64,000 nt of DNA. Source: Cadophora sp. MPI-SDFR-AT-0126 (taxonomy: Eukaryota; Ascomycota; Leotiomycetes; Helotiales; Ploettnerulaceae). Of the stretch, positions 21,505 to 34,222 are shown piece by piece. The notes under the pieces are model-generated. The model made no database searches and was not told where the DNA came from. It was given only the letters and a program-made list of their open reading frames with translations. Where the stretch lies: positions 1,736,001-1,800,000 of the forward strand of contig JAGMVK010000006.1 in assembly GCA_020747065.1 (NCBI GenBank). Reading direction: 5' to 3'. The first letter of the stretch is position 1; each line of letters starts with the position of its first letter. The translations under genes and the position numbers were made by a program.

Positions 21505-23568
21505 CTATACAGGAGCTCCCGCATGTTTGAGCGGACATCCACAAGGCGCTCTATTCCTCACCCCACTGTCCTGCTCCGTTTTCAAAGGAGTTGCTTTGAC
21601 TTCGTCATCATTGTCAGACAAACGCATATCTCCCTCGTCGTTCTCATACCTCATCATTGGCACAGCTTCATCACTCGCTCCCCTTTTGTGCCCTCCCCTC
21701 CCATCCCGATTATTCAACCACGTCCCATCACCACCAGGCATCCTCGGCTGCACAACAGCCCACCAACACCAATATAAGACTCCACTCCCCAGAATAGCAA
21801 GCGCTGTTGCTGGGTACGCAAAGTACGGGAACCTCCCATCTCCTTTGTTCTCCCGAGGTTTCATCCAAGGTAAAATCAACAATAGACAATTGCTTGCTGC
21901 GAACACAACAGTGTATATCTTCTTGGCTCGAAACGGTGATTGCCAATTCTCCTGTGTTGAAGTCTGTAGGTACAACAAACCGAGCGAGATCGCTACGCTG
22001 ATGACAGAAACGGGATATCCGCCAATGTCAACAAGGAAGTTGTAGATTTCGCCAGGAGGCGGGACGACAATAACAAGCACTGATACCAGCCAGTGGAGGA
22101 AAAGACCCGGAGTAGGCGAATCCCATTGGTTCTTCCCTGCGAAAAAGCGCGAGAAGGGAAGCAGGCCATCTTTCCCCAGCTCTTGGTTGACGCGAGCTTG
22201 TGCGAACGATGTCGCTGCAATGTTGCCGAATGCGGAAATGATGATAAATAGTGGGAGCACGTTCTCGCCTATCACTTCTCCGAAGATGTTTTTGAAGAAA
22301 TGGCCTGCTATAACGACGCCTGAAGAGCGGAAATCTTCTTTAGAGACCACGAGGAAATAGGCTACGTTGGCGAGGATGTAGCCGATTGAGACGAGGGAGA
22401 GTGCGATTGGTGCTGCGAGTCGAAGGGTTGGGATCGGATTGCGAACTTCGGAGAGGACTTGATTTGCTGTGCTGTAACCTCGGAAGCAGTAGAGTATTTT
22501 TAAGAGGGCCGTGGCGTAATCATAGGGCTGAGTCGAGGATCCGGAAAATAGGTTAGAGAAGTTCTTCTGTGCTGTGCTGAGTTGAGGCTGCTCTTCTGGG
22601 AAATCAAAGGAGCCCAGACCACCACTGAAACGACGACGAGCGAGTGTCGACGATGATGGTCCAACACCCATCAAAGCTCCAGCTACTCCCGACACTATCA
22701 CAACCACAAGGATAAGCATCTTGCCCACGCCAAGAACATTAATAATTCTCAGTCCAATTTTCTGGTACCTCGCGTGTATGACACAGATCACTGTGATGAC
22801 CCAGACCGCCACAACTCGAACATTCCACCGGTTGACATCAACCTCCAAAGCATACATGACGTATTCTCCCAATACTATGCAATTAGGTGTACTGAATCCC
22901 AACAGGACCACGTATGACATGAACATGCAGGTCGCAAGCATCCTAGGCTTCTTGAATATTCGTTCGAGGTAAACTCGCTCGCCACCACTTCGAGGCATCG
23001 CCGTCCCCAGATCCAAATACACAGCCAGGCCGCAGAAGGAAATGATCGAACCAATTATCCATAGTAAGAGAGATGCGCCGACTGAGCCGACGGAGTTGAA
23101 TATAGAAGAGGGTATAGAGTATATCCCAACCCCAACGGTCTTGCCGAGGATGATGTTGATTGCAGAGAAAGTGCCGAGTTTTCCACCATTCGAAATTGGT
23201 TTGAGAAAATGTGGTGTGAGCGGGAAGGCCAGTTGTTGAGATGGTGAGACAAGTGTAGTGCTCGATGACCCGTCATCGGAGAGGCTTCTGGAGGAGTAAA
23301 TCGAGGTTCTTGTCTTCGGTGAATTTATTGAAAATGCCCTTGGGGTGGTAAGATATGTTGAGCTGGTGTATGTACCATATCTTGCATCCTCCGTATTAAC
23401 CTTGAGGTTGCTTGGCCTCGCCGTGGTGTGATCCCGAGTCGTTGGCCGCAACCGCCTTGGGGTAACGGGAGAACGACAGCTCCCATCAATAAAGCTGCTC
23501 CGCAGTGGAGATCCCACAGTTGAAATTGCTTCTCCGATGAATGACCTCGACTGGGAGAACGATGTCAT
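21505..23568 (-). CDS. APC-superfamily amino-acid permease (LAT / high-affinity methionine permease type)
   Basis: Single exon, 687 aa from the ATG at 23568. The frame stays open about 31 codons further upstream but without an ATG. The first 125 residues are hydrophilic, Ser/Thr-rich and cytosolic. A 12-helix APC core follows, beginning LGTFSAINIILGKTVGVGIYSIPSSIFNSVGSVG with the substrate-binding unwound G-[VI]-G helix 1. It continues with SGGERVYLERIFKKPR, the LLKILYCFRGYSTANQVLSEVRNP segment of helix 6, and the AATSFAQARVNQELGKDGLLPFSRF loop typical of the LAT/Mup1 group. A 40-residue Ser/Gln-rich extracellular loop lies before helix 6. The acidic C-tail ends in Cys-Pro-rich CGCPLKHAGAPV. 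It imports amino acids across the plasma membrane. A tiny 3-codon uORF (23624-23613) lies in the leader. Confidence 0.87.
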   Translation of the reverse strand: MTSFSQSRSFIGEAISTVGSPLRSSFIDGSCRSPVTPRRLRPTTRDHTTARPSNLKVNTEDARYGTYTSSTYLTTPRAFSINSPKTRTSIYSSRSLSDDGSSSTTLVSPSQQLAFPLTPHFLKPISNGGKLGTFSAINIILGKTVGVGIYSIPSSIFNSVGSVGASLLLWIIGSIISFCGLAVYLDLGTAMPRSGGERVYLERIFKKPRMLATCMFMSYVVLLGFSTPNCIVLGEYVMYALEVDVNRWNVRVVAVWVITVICVIHARYQKIGLRIINVLGVGKMLILVVVIVSGVAGALMGVGPSSSTLARRRFSGGLGSFDFPEEQPQLSTAQKNFSNLFSGSSTQPYDYATALLKILYCFRGYSTANQVLSEVRNPIPTLRLAAPIALSLVSIGYILANVAYFLVVSKEDFRSSGVVIAGHFFKNIFGEVIGENVLPLFIIISAFGNIAATSFAQARVNQELGKDGLLPFSRFFAGKNQWDSPTPGLFLHWLVSVLVIVVPPPGEIYNFLVDIGGYPVSVISVAISLGLLYLQTSTQENWQSPFRAKKIYTVVFAASNCLLLILPWMKPRENKGDGRFPYFAYPATALAILGSGVLYWCWWAVVQPRMPGGDGTWLNNRDGRGGHKRGASDEAVPMMRYENDEGDMRLSDNDDEVKATPLKTEQDSGVRNRAPCGCPLKHAGAPV

Positions 23569-24829
23569 AGAGTTCCCGTTGGGTAGAAGAGTAGTGGCTG
23601 CGAAAGTAGATGTCAAACGTCCATTCGCTGGCCTGCAAACGACGTTTGACTTCGAAGGCAAGTAACCACTTAGAGAGTGAGCAAATCGTCAAGAAAGAGT
23701 GAAATGGGCTAAGAATTTCGACAATGTGGGGAAGAAGTTGAGTAGATATGAGAAAGATCTTGAGGCGAGCTGAGACTTAATAGCCCCTCCAGGGGAGGTG
23801 AAGCCGACGCAGGATCAGCATAAGACTAGTCTCTTCCCCTTGACTTCAGCGGTGTGATTGTCTCCGGGTTCATGTCCAGACAGACAAGTTTTAGTAACAA
23901 TCGATATGTGGCGAAGAGTTCTTTATTAACCATTAGGATACCCGAAAGCACTGTTGATGTGAGTTCAAATCAGTCAAGTTGAGATAATCCGTAAGCTGAG
24001 CATCAATGCGGATTCATGGCCAAGCATTTGATGCATCTATTGACAATCACGAATATCCCTGAATCGACTTGGCAGGCACAAAAGCCGGGAGCCAAGCTCT
24101 AACATGACTTGTCGGATAGTGAAACACCATCTGATAGAGGTGCAGCACCACGAACAATGATTCGCCAAGAGTAATAGGCGAGCACTCCTCCTGAACGTCA
24201 CCCATGCCCGAGCCATGGTTAAACCGGGTTTGACTTACTGGCGATCAATGCCAATGCGGATTGGTGTAGGAATCGGAAAGAGGAGCCGATTCAATTGCTT
24301 GAGCTCCTTGGCGATTGCCATGGGTGAACGAAGGGTTGAAACTTGATGTGGTACGGAATGTATTCGTGTCGGAACGACCCATTGGAGAGGAACGGTCCGA
24401 GAGCTTGCTGAACTGAATGATGACAGACGCGTCGGCCAGGTCGAAAATTGAGAGTGAAAGAGGTCAGTGAGAGCTCACAGTTGCGACTTAAGTAGACAGC
24501 GAAACCTCAAAAACGGCAACTCTGAAAGGCAAGGCCACGCAAAGAAAACTCCTGAGATCGGGATTGTAGCAAGTATACGTTCGATTGGATGAGCAATGGG
24601 GAGACGAAATTTCATGCATCTGAATGTCCATTGGACAATGACTGGTGGAGGCGGCCAGACAGAAATAAATTAGCTGTCCTTCCTGTGTCTCTGTACTGCA
24701 CCTATGATATTTCCACTGAAAGCTTACATGTGGGATGCCGCATTGAGCGATCCCTGAAAATTCCCCGGGCCACCATCACAGCGATCTCTAGAATACATCA
24801 GAATCCAAAGGTTCTAGATTTAGTCTAGT
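23569..24829. other. Upstream region of permease, 1.26 kb without a gene
   Basis: Long 5' region of the permease, also bordering the 3' end of the BTB gene. No coding exon, tRNA or repeat recognised. The length suits a nutrient-regulated promoter. Confidence 0.45.
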
Positions 24830-27099
24830 CTACGCGTCTAGCTTCAACTTCTCTAACAAGTTTTCGATTTTACCAAGCAAGACTTGGTAATTAACAGCAT
24901 CAGCAGCAAACTCATCGCCTGCCACTTCTCCGTCCAAGGTCCTGATTTCGCCGTTCATGAACGGGTCAGAAGCAGGATCAAGGGTTTTTTCTTGTGGAGG
25001 GCTCATATCGACAGCTTCATCTGTTTTCTGAGATTCATCGAGCGTTTGTTTAGTATCTTCAAGCTGGTCTTCATCCATCATATCTTCGAGTCCTGAATCT
25101 TCAAACCTTAGTCGAAATCGATCCGATAGGTAGTGCCGAATGCTAGAAATCATCAGTACATCGCAGGCATTGAGATAGACCTCACTCACTCATCCAAAAG
25201 TTCAATCGTATCTGTTTCCTGCCGATCCTGGATTCTGAAGGCGCTCTCTTTTATCAGATCCTCAAATTCTGGTTCATCGATGTAGTCTTCGAGTCGGAAT
25301 GCCAAGTATCTCGCACTAAATTCTTCCAAACGTTGAACCTTCAGGTCCCAAGCTGCTCGGATCACATCATAAACATTAACTGGCTCAACTTCGACTTCAT
25401 GATCTTGGCCAGCCTCGGTGTGTGTTCGATCCGCAAGGCCACCACTGCCCATACCCACAGTACTGATGACTGTTGCTGCTTTCGCTTTCAGTTTCTCGAT
25501 GAGCAACATGTCGGCGACAAAAAGTACGTCCAGCGCCAGTTCGATGGGGATATGGGTCTGCTCCGTGTAAATAAAGTTTAAGACAACTTCAAGTACTTCC
25601 GGTGTACAGTCAACCTGTAAATGATCCGTCAACAAAAATTCATATTATGGTCATTCGACAAGCGCTCAGTCTCCATATCGAAACATAACCTGCAACTCTG
25701 TGCCTTCACTCAGCTTCTGGGATTTTATATGCCTACCTTGATGATTTGAAGGTATTCCGTTACCTGTGCTTCCTTGAACGAGGAGGCAAACATAGTCTGG
25801 AAATATTCGGATCTCAACAGCATCGCTCGATGGCATGGAAATAGAACCGCTTGCTTTGATTTCCTAGTCGCTGATGGAGATCGAGAAGTTGCAGACGGTC
25901 CAATAGGTATTCCATTCAAAGGTCCTAGTGTGTTCCTCAATTTTGGTGTTTCTTGTCCAGAATCAGGCTCGTCGAATCCTTCCTCATCTGCGCGAAGCAA
26001 CACATCGGCGAAAATGCTATTATCTCTCGTCCACTTTACATCATTTGCTTTGCCTGAATCCACGCTGATTTTGTGTTTCAAAACATTATTCCGATACCAA
26101 GTCTCGATCTGATCTCGGCCTCTCGTAACTTCGTCCTGGTGCCTCTGTCTAGCAATTCGTCTGTCACTTCCTGCCAATAGACCTTCCCACAATGATTCAA
26201 TCTCTAGTTGTTTGCTGACTTTATCGATGCCTTTCAGAACTTCTTCTTCCGTTACGAAGCTCTTGTTACTTAAACCAAGGTCTGCAGGTACGTCTCCAAG
26301 GTACAGATAGCGTAAAGCAATGTGGAACGCCTCTGGTGGTATTGTATTCGCCAATTTCCAAACGCTTGTTTCTGGTGTAGCTGTGAGCTTCTTCGAGAAA
26401 TATGGTGACCGTGCAGAAAGGACAAATTTATGAAGATTCCACTTTTCTGAGCTTGCCGTGAGGCAGATATCAGAGGTGTTGGGTGTCTGTCGAGTGAGGA
26501 GTGTGGTAATATGTGACGCCAGAGGCTGTAGAGGATCGCTGCTTTTCGAATAATCGTATTCCAATAGAAGATTTCGAATTCGGTTATTGAGGGCATTGTA
26601 AAGGCATCGTTCGCCTTGAAAGGTATCGCGTTCGCAGAGTGCACCAGCCTCTAGGAGAAACTGGACGACTTCGTAATGTCCGCAAAGACTAGCCTACAGC
26701 AGCATATTAGCAAGTCATGTTCATATATGATATGCCTTGGCCGCCTGTTCCTCAGAATTCTCACCAGTATCAACGGCGTATAATCAAAAACATCTCGGGC
26801 GTTGATGTTAACTCCGGAAGCAACAGCTTCCTGGCATCCCTTCAAATCTCCAACCCGACAAGCATCGCAAAGTTTGCGGAACCTGTTAGACATTAGCGAA
26901 TTTTCAACATATTCAAATATTGGGTTTCAGTGGAAACACATCCACCCATATACGAATATCCAAGTTGATTTCATCACATTGGGCTCTGAACATACTCGAT
27001 ACTGACGTCAAGAGGACTGTCATCCTTGAGCACCCCGTCCCTAATAAGTTGATGCTCATCCTTGAGCTGGATTTCTAGTTCATCTTTCCGTAGTACCAT
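24830..27099 (-). CDS. Ankyrin-repeat and BTB/POZ domain protein (ABTB1-like)
   Basis: Five exons: 27099-26996, 26882-26765, 26693-25737, 25614-25190 and 25142-24830, giving 638 aa. Exon 1 is separate and encodes MVLRKDELEIQLKDEHQLIR. Exons 2-3 give two ankyrin repeats (FRKLCDACRVGDLKGCQEAVASG; TPLILASLCGHYEVVQFLLEAGA; residues 35-95). A first BTB fold begins at SDICLTASSEKWNLHKFVLSARSPYF. A second starts at KQAVLFPCHRAMLLRSEYFQTMF and continues across intron 3 into VDCTPEVLEVVLNFIYTEQ and ALDVLFVADMLLIEKLK, with a BACK-like helix region. The order ankyrin-BTB-BTB matches animal ABTB1 and its fungal homologues, presumed substrate adaptors for cullin-3 ubiquitin ligases. The acidic C-tail ends in a short helix (VLLGKIENLLEKLKL). 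It shares a 400-bp upstream region with the NIMA kinase. Confidence 0.88.
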
Positions 27100-27500
27100 A
27101 TTTCTCGATGCAAAACAGTCATGTCATGAACTATTGATTTCCCAAGCTTCAAAAGTTTGGTCAAAGTCAAAGTATTGGAAATCGCGGGGACATTTATTAA
27201 AATGCTTATCGATTAGCATTGTCGCCACATCGAGCCGCCCTTACAAGGACCAGGGGATAGTTGGCGGGAAAACCTCGGGCGTTGCTGGGGTGCAACCACG
27301 CCCGTCCTTGTTGACACCACAAAGTCGGTCGCGAGGCAACTTCAGAAATATGAACTGGGAATATAACGACAAACGACGACAATCACAACAACAATTCGAA
27401 CCGGACCCGGACCACAACAGCAATATATTCGCTCGCTCATGGCACTGACTCTTTTGTTTATTTGTTAACCAATATAATCCAGAACATTGAATCTGGAATC
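27100..27500. other. Bidirectional promoter region, BTB protein / NIMA kinase
   Basis: Divergent 401-bp spacer with no coding signal. CGAC- and CAA-rich sequence just before the kinase start is probably its 5' UTR. Confidence 0.5.
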
Positions 27501-29788
27501 ATGTCTGAAGGGGAGAAGTATGAGGTGCTTGAGAAGATCGGTCAGTTCACTGATGCGCCAAAGTGTCGCAACAACTAAAAGATCTTAGGACATGGATCAT
27601 TCGGTGTTATCAGAAAGGTGCGCAGGAAGCAAGATGGCCAGGTGCTCTGTCGCAAGGAAATCAATTATGTACGAATGTCGCAAAAAGAACGAGAGCAGCT
27701 CCACGCCGAATTTGCGATTCTTTCCTCCCTTCGTCATCCCAACATTGTCGGATACTACCACCGAGAGCATTTGAAGTCTACCCAAGACCTTCACCTATAC
27801 ATGGAATACTGTGGAAATGGAGATCTAGGGCGAGTGATTAAAGACCTTCAGCTCAAGAAGCAATTGGCAGAAGAGGGTTTCGTCTGGAGCATGTTCGCGC
27901 AGCTCGTTACGGCATTGTATCGATGTCACTATGGTGTTGATCCACCAGAAGTGGGGAGCAATGTTATGGGATTGGGAAATTCAGCAAATCCCAAGCCGCC
28001 TGCGAGCAACGTCATGATTCTACATCGTGACTTGAAGCCAGAAAATGGTAAGTGCTTTCGTCAAGGTTTTCTGAACTTCTTCTAAATTCAACAGTATTCC
28101 TCGGCGAAGACAATTCGGTCAAACTTGGAGATTTTGGACTCTCCAAGATTATGGCATCGCACGACTTTGCATCCACTTATGTCGGGACTCCATTCTACAT
28201 GTCTCCCGAAATTTGCGCAGCAGAACGATACACTCTCAAGTCCGATATCTGGTCACTGGGCTGTATCATCTATGAATTATGCTCTCGAGAACCACCTTTC
28301 AACGCCAAGTCTCACTTCCAACTTGTACAAAAGATCAAGGAGGGAAAGGTTGCACCATTACCTGCAGTGTACTCACCAGAACTGAACGCTGTCATTAAGG
28401 ATTGCTTGAGGGTCAATCCTGATCGACGGCCAGATACAGCCACTTTACTTAACCTTCCCGTAGTCAAGCTGATGAGAAAGGAGAAGGAAGTTGTGGAGCT
28501 TGGGAGAATATTGAAGAACAAGGAAGAGATCGCAGTAAGGAGGCTACAAGATGCTGAGAATAGACTGCGCAATGTTGAAGCTGAGAAGGCACGAATGCGC
28601 CAAGAGATTGAGTCCACAGTTCGAAGGGAATGGGAAGTCAAAGCCCAATTGGAGATCAATCGCCTTGTCCAAGTCGAAATCGAGAGGCTGCAGAAGAAGT
28701 TCGACAATGAAGTGCAAGAGAAAGTAGACCATGAGGTACAGAAACGATCGAGTACGCAGAGTCGCTCATCTGCCAAGGAATTTGCTGGATCGGGTTCAGC
28801 TGAAGTCAACGATATTCCTCTATCGTCTGTCAGCTCGAATGGCGGTGATGATTTCCCAAATTCCACGGATTTGACGGACCTCTCGATCGACTCTCCCGAA
28901 CCAGTCAAGGCACTCAAGAAAAGTAATCGAACACCCTTTGGTCGAGCTCAAACCATGTTTGCTGGCACACCTATGGATATCGAAATGGCCGAACCATCAC
29001 CGATTTCCATTGCCTCACTGTCATTATCGCCTCGTCGTGGAGGCGCAACCAAAGCACCCAGCGCCGGACGCAATATTTTCGCTGCTGCTGCAGGAGCTGA
29101 GGCTCGATGGCAACCAACTCTCCTCACTTCCGATGAATCAGACGATGATGACCTTCCACCAGTGCCCTCGCCAACTCGACAGAAGTCTACCAAGAATCCT
29201 TTCAAGTCCAACGGTGTCCGACCACCTTTGATATCCCAAAGAACCGCACCAATGCAGAAACAAGTCTCACAGCCCAGCATTTTCGCTGCTGGAAAAGCTA
29301 ATACGGCTCCAACATTACCTACACTCTCCAGCGCGCCTGATCTCCGACCACAATCTAGCCAGGCTGCCCTTCGAGAGCGGAGCAACTCGCCAAACCGCCG
29401 TCTCTCCAAGATTCCGTCTTCGACAAATCTCTTGTCTCATGAAAACGCACCCACTTCACCACAGAGAAAGACAAGCTTGACAAAGAAGGCGGGTGGTGGT
29501 GATGACCTCAACAAATTGGCAATGAAGAACAACATGGCTATCAAGGCCACTACTACAAGCAATCTCGCACCCAAAGGACGAACTCTTGTCGAGTTGGCAC
29601 AAGCCCGAGCAGGTGGCCGACCAATTTCGGAAATCCCAGACGGAAACCGAAGTCCGGAACCAAAAGGTCGCGCATTCGCAGCTCGTATGGCGGAACGAGC
29701 GGGAGAACCAACTGTGTGGGATCCTGAACGCGATGAGATGCCCAGTCCATTCTTGGTACGGACTCGGCAGCCAGTACGAAGACTGTAA
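27501..29788 (+). CDS. nimA: NIMA-family mitotic serine/threonine kinase
   Basis: Three exons, 27501-27540, 27589-28047 and 28095-29788, giving 730 aa, close to Aspergillus NIMA (699). Both introns are under 50 nt. The kinase domain spans residues 7-300: IGHGSFGVIRKV is split by intron 1, the catalytic Lys is in VLCRKEI, then HRDLKPEN (split by intron 2), DFGLSK, the TPFYMSPE activation segment with a phosphorylatable Thr, and SDIWSLGCIIYEL. Insertion of VDPPEVGSNVMGLGNS before HRDLKPEN is typical of fungal NIMA. A coiled coil follows at about 310-410 (EAEKARMRQEIESTVRREWEVK). The Ser/Pro-rich tail has many S/TP sites for Cdk1 and PEST-like stretches that support mitotic turnover in the family. 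It drives G2/M entry and chromatin condensation. Confidence 0.95.
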
Positions 29789-31595
29789 TATAACCCGGAT
29801 GATGAAGATAATGATTACGGAATGGATCACCAGATAAATGGGGAAAATGTGGCTCGGCTTAGGAATCGGGGAAGGGGATGGAAGCAATACACAAGTCAAC
29901 TATGCACCTTTCTTTTGTCAGACAGACATCATTGCATACATCGGTCGTTGGGAGCAAAACATACCTACCTAGGTACTCTACTCTGTCAGAGTAGAGGAGG
30001 AGTTATGGTGAAGTGGCGTTGGTCGAGGGGTGCCTTTCGGTCCTTTGTGGTTAGCTGGGTTAGGATATTCTGTATTCTACATGCGCTTGGCTGTTTGGTT
30101 GGTTGGTGGTCGATCGCACCGCGCTGTTTTGGGTGGTGTGATTACCAATTGTGATTGGCATAGGCCCATACTGGAATTGGAAACAGAAACAAAGACAAAC
30201 TCAACCTCGCTCTTGTACTTGCAAATGATGTATGTGTTCTTGGGTGTTGCAGTGAATTGTCATGTAACCGAAAAGCACCGGCATGAGTCGATGAAGTCCC
30301 TTCGAATTATCCTATCATCAATTCCAAAGAAAGAGTCCGCTCTTGAAGCAGCAGCCCAAGTAACCTAGGGAAATTACAAAAGTAGAACGGATAAATGACG
30401 AGCCCCTGAACAGAGTTGACTTGTCAACCAAGTATAGGAGCAGGATTAAATATCTTGGCAGGGTCAAATGTAAGATACGAGAATAATGTAGTGAAAGTAT
30501 AGTTAGGAGGTGAGTGTTCAGGAAGACCTTTGTCCAGATTCAATAACTCTCAAAAATTTCAACTTCGGCAGATTAAGCGAAGAAACAAGACAAATAAAAG
30601 AAAAGGTTTCAAAAAATAGGGGGCTCCTCAAATACCTACCACAACATAAGTACATATCCAAAGCTTCATTTCTTACCCTAAAACATGACGTAGATTGACA
30701 GATCAAAAGGAAAGCCAAAAAGCAAAACTCGCAGACCAATCGCGATGAGGCGGAAATTCCTAAGAAAATCCGACCGAGAAGCGACCAGTCTGTCAGAAAC
30801 CATAAGCCTGTTATGATTTGGAGAGGCATCACCGTGACGTGGGAACGTGGGTGCTTGTACATGGAAGAGAAACGCTTATTTGGTTAGATTTAGTGCTTAG
30901 GATTTTGGAGAGGCGTGGGTGGATGAGGGATGGTGAATGAATGGCGGAGGGTTTGGAAGGTGAAGGGGAGAGGGGAGGATGGCGGCATAGGATTAGGTGG
31001 GATGGGCTGACATGATGCAAATTGTACAATGGCTTTCATAGTGATAAGAGCAGACAAGGCAGAATAAACCGGAGCTGGAGCAATGAATCTTATGTTGAAT
31101 CAGAATGCTGTCTTACAGGGCATATTTTATAGATCACAGAACCTGGAACCCGCACCAGAATTTAAAGCGAAACAAACATCAGTTTGGGGGCATCACCATG
31201 AACCGGCATCTCAATAATTCAGTTTGCCAACAGCGATGGTTTTATGCTTAAGGCAGGTGCTCCTTTTGATTCATCTTATCTTGCACTAGACCAGTATTGG
31301 GATTGCCTACCGCCTCTTGTTGCAAGAGCTGGATGAAACAGCGGATCTACATGACAGAAGAAGTCGGGGAGTGAGTCTTTCGTGAAGAAGCAATGCGGTC
31401 ATTAATAAAGGAGGATATAGTTGGTAAGACGTAATTGGGTGCACAAGATCAAAAGGCACGAAGGCACCAAAGCAGAAATTTCAGGAGTATGTAGGCGTGA
31501 TATCATGATTCATTATCATTTCAAACACCCAGCCCGCTTGCAAGATATATAGAGACATCCTCCCAAGCCAACTCCGGACACCATCCGCATTCTGA
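29789..31595. other. Convergent intergenic region, 1.8 kb
   Basis: No gene supported on either strand. It contains an 8-bp palindrome (ACCTAGGT, 29967-29974) followed at once by a perfect 10-bp inverted repeat (29976-29996). The rest is ordinary mixed sequence. Confidence 0.5.
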
Positions 31596-33381
31596 TTAAA
31601 AATCCTCATTAGGCTCATCATCGTAATCATTTGCGCCCTCTCGATCCTCGAATCGCATGAACGTCGTTTGATCCGCATCACCAACGATGGCCTTCCACTG
31701 CCGTTCAACATCGTCGAGTATCTCGTCATTGAATGCCAAGTCCAGAGATGCATCGGACGGCTCTGAACCAGCACTTCTCGAGACTTGTTCTTGTTCATAG
31801 TAGAGAGTGTATAGAAGATCTGCGTCCTCCTCGTTGGACTTGAGAAAGGTCGAGAAAGCGTTGTCAAGAATCTTATTGCTGTATTCTGAGTATGATGTGG
31901 TGGCGTAGAGAACACCTGGATGATCGTTAGTCATCTTGCTTCTGAACGCAGCCCAGAACAGAAAGTTGGAGAGGTTGGAGCATCATCAGTATGTCAGAGG
32001 TAGTTATCGTCAAGAAAATTCAGACAATGTAGATAAGTATTCATAATTTGAATCATCATGTAATGCATTGGAGGAAAAAAGAGAGAGTGGGTGGTCTACT
32101 GACATTGATCATTTGGGCACTCTCCTGTTTCGCTGGAGTGAACCATTATGTAGATCGGAGTGGGTTGAGGCACAGTTTCAGCGGTAATGGTGTTGGGTGG
32201 AATAACCACAACTGACACTGCAGCTAGTGGAGCCCCTTCAACGGAACTCTTGAATAGAGAGCTCAGAGGCGATGATACCACGGCGACGGCCTTGGACACA
32301 GCCTTCACATTCGTGGGCGACGTGTCGGAGGTTTCGACCAGATGCTGTGTCGTGAGGACCTCCCCATTGGAAAGATGCACTTCGGTGCGCTGGTCGGTAT
32401 CCCCAGACACAGCAGCAGAGCTCCTCACTCCAGTCCCAAGAACATAGACCCCTCCTCCAACAGCACCAGCTCGACAAGCAACCTGGGATATCTCAGCACC
32501 ACCACCCCACTTTGGTACGACAGCTCCGAAACCAGGTCCGAAGACACCGAGTGATGTGAGATGTCGAGATATCCGCGGCAGGGCCCACTCCACAGATGTT
32601 GCATCTGGCGGTTCTAACGACAGGGTGAGCGCTGCGATGACTGTCTGCAGACTTGGAGGGAGCTGGAATTGCGACGAGAGGAAGCCTGCCAACCCACTAT
32701 CACCGTGAGGCTGCCAGGTCTCAGTTTGGTTCTCATAATCGACCACAAACTTCAAGAACTTCATCAAGCTCCGCTTCGCACGATTATCGATACTCTTGTC
32801 CTGGAAGATATCCTCTCGTCCATTCGGCAGCCGTTTGAGTGTGTATCCACCTTCACTGTCGAGGATCCACCAGTTTCCGACTGCCTGGAACTCGAGCTGG
32901 CGATAGACTTTCGACGATACGAGCTGGGTGAGGAGCTTCGACTTAGTGTAAATTATTTGTGGCGAGAGAGTGAGGGTATACGCTCTTGAGAAGGACAGCT
33001 TGCTTGCTTCATTCGAAGACTTGATATCTGCCTTCCACAGCGATGCATTTCGAAAAGGGTTAGAGGAACCTGCATTTGTCAGGTCAAAATCCAAGCATCT
33101 AAGACACACCGCATACCTTTATTGACCTTCTCTACCCACTCATCCGCCTCCTGCAAGCTGAACGCAGCTTCAGCACCACCATAGTATTCATTCTGGTCGA
33201 CATGAAGGACCTTCTTATCGGAACGGGACAGGGCTCTTCATGAACAGCTAGGTCAGTCAGAGATGATCCATGGTTTGATTCCGCAACGGACGGATTCAGA
33301 AGCTCACAAGGCAAGCAGAGAATGCTGTAATCCCGTACCGGATATCACAACATCCCATTGTGTTTCGCTGAGAGATTCCAT
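31596..33381 (-). CDS. MRS6: Rab escort protein (Rab geranylgeranyltransferase component A)
   Basis: Four exons: 33381-33308, 33235-33117, 33069-32104 and 31915-31596, giving 492 aa with consistent phases. Intron 3 is long for this window (188 nt). The GDI/REP fold is clear. WDVVISGTGLQHSLLALALSRSDKKVLHVDQNEYYGG is the N-terminal Rab-binding/FAD-like motif, completed by splicing intron 1. Then come YTLTLSPQIIYTKSKLLTQLVSSKVYRQLEF, FLKFVVDYENQTETWQ, SLGVFGPGFGAVVPKWGGGAEISQVACRAGAVGGGVYVLG and a C-terminal VLYATTSYSEYSNKILDNAF. REP presents newly made Rab GTPases to the prenyltransferase and delivers them to membranes. The tail is acidic (DYDDEPNEDF). Length is somewhat shorter than yeast Mrs6 (603). 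Confidence 0.92.
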
Positions 33382-34222
33382 TGTGGGAAGGACGGGCGAG
33401 AGTGAAAATATATAAGAAGTGCGGGTCCAAGCAAACGAAATTGATGTTGTTAGCCTCGGGCTATTCCGTGTCGGGTCTAGCGCTTGGATCAGGATAACTT
33501 CGAATCTCTGCGCTGCGAAAATTTCTGGATCTTCATCCGCCCGACCACCTTCACAGTTCTGCCTTGCAATAGAGACTTGTGTGTGTGAGAGGCCTTTCAT
33601 TAGGCTTCTCGATGTTGGACGGCAGACCAATAAAGCGTCCCGTATCTACTACTCTAGAATCACAGATCTGAAAGAGTAGTTCGAAGTGGATGATACATCT
33701 CAGATTAAAAGAAAGCGCCTCAAGCGACCAGTACCGGGTTTCGACTATCAATCACGAGTCCCTACGAATGGACTGGATGGAGATTGGATACTGACTTGCA
33801 TCAGTCTCAAGGTAGGAGCTGCTATGCTTGAGATTGCTGTGCTAGCGCACTCAAACATTTTGAGCCCAAAAATTCTCTATCTTATTTGAAACCAATCTGT
33901 GATAGGCAAATGTGCGATGCTGCAGGTCAATATTATCCCCATGTTGCGAAATGTTGCGAATACTCTTGAACGTTAGTTTCTTCACGTTATGAGGCATTCT
34001 CCTTTCTCTTTGATTCGCGCCCTGTACTTTACGTTGATCACCCGTCATGAGATGCAGCATGTTTGTGTGTCGTAGAAGAGTCATCTCAATTCATCTCCCA
34101 TTCCCACCAATTCCATAAATTACAAATATAGGTATGCCTATTCCCCCAACCATCCATTCCTAAACTCCCATTCAAAAAGATATCCATCCATGCATCCATG
34201 CATCCATATGTTCAAACGTCGC
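33382..34222. other. Intergenic region upstream of the Rab escort gene
   Basis: No gene supported. The end next to the ferric reductase carries a short ATCC/CATG simple repeat (about 34182-34208), probably in its 3' UTR. Confidence 0.45.

Noticed and set aside
28312..28917. 201-codon minus-strand frame inside the NIMA kinase gene
   Set aside because: Antisense shadow of the well-supported kinase coiled-coil region.
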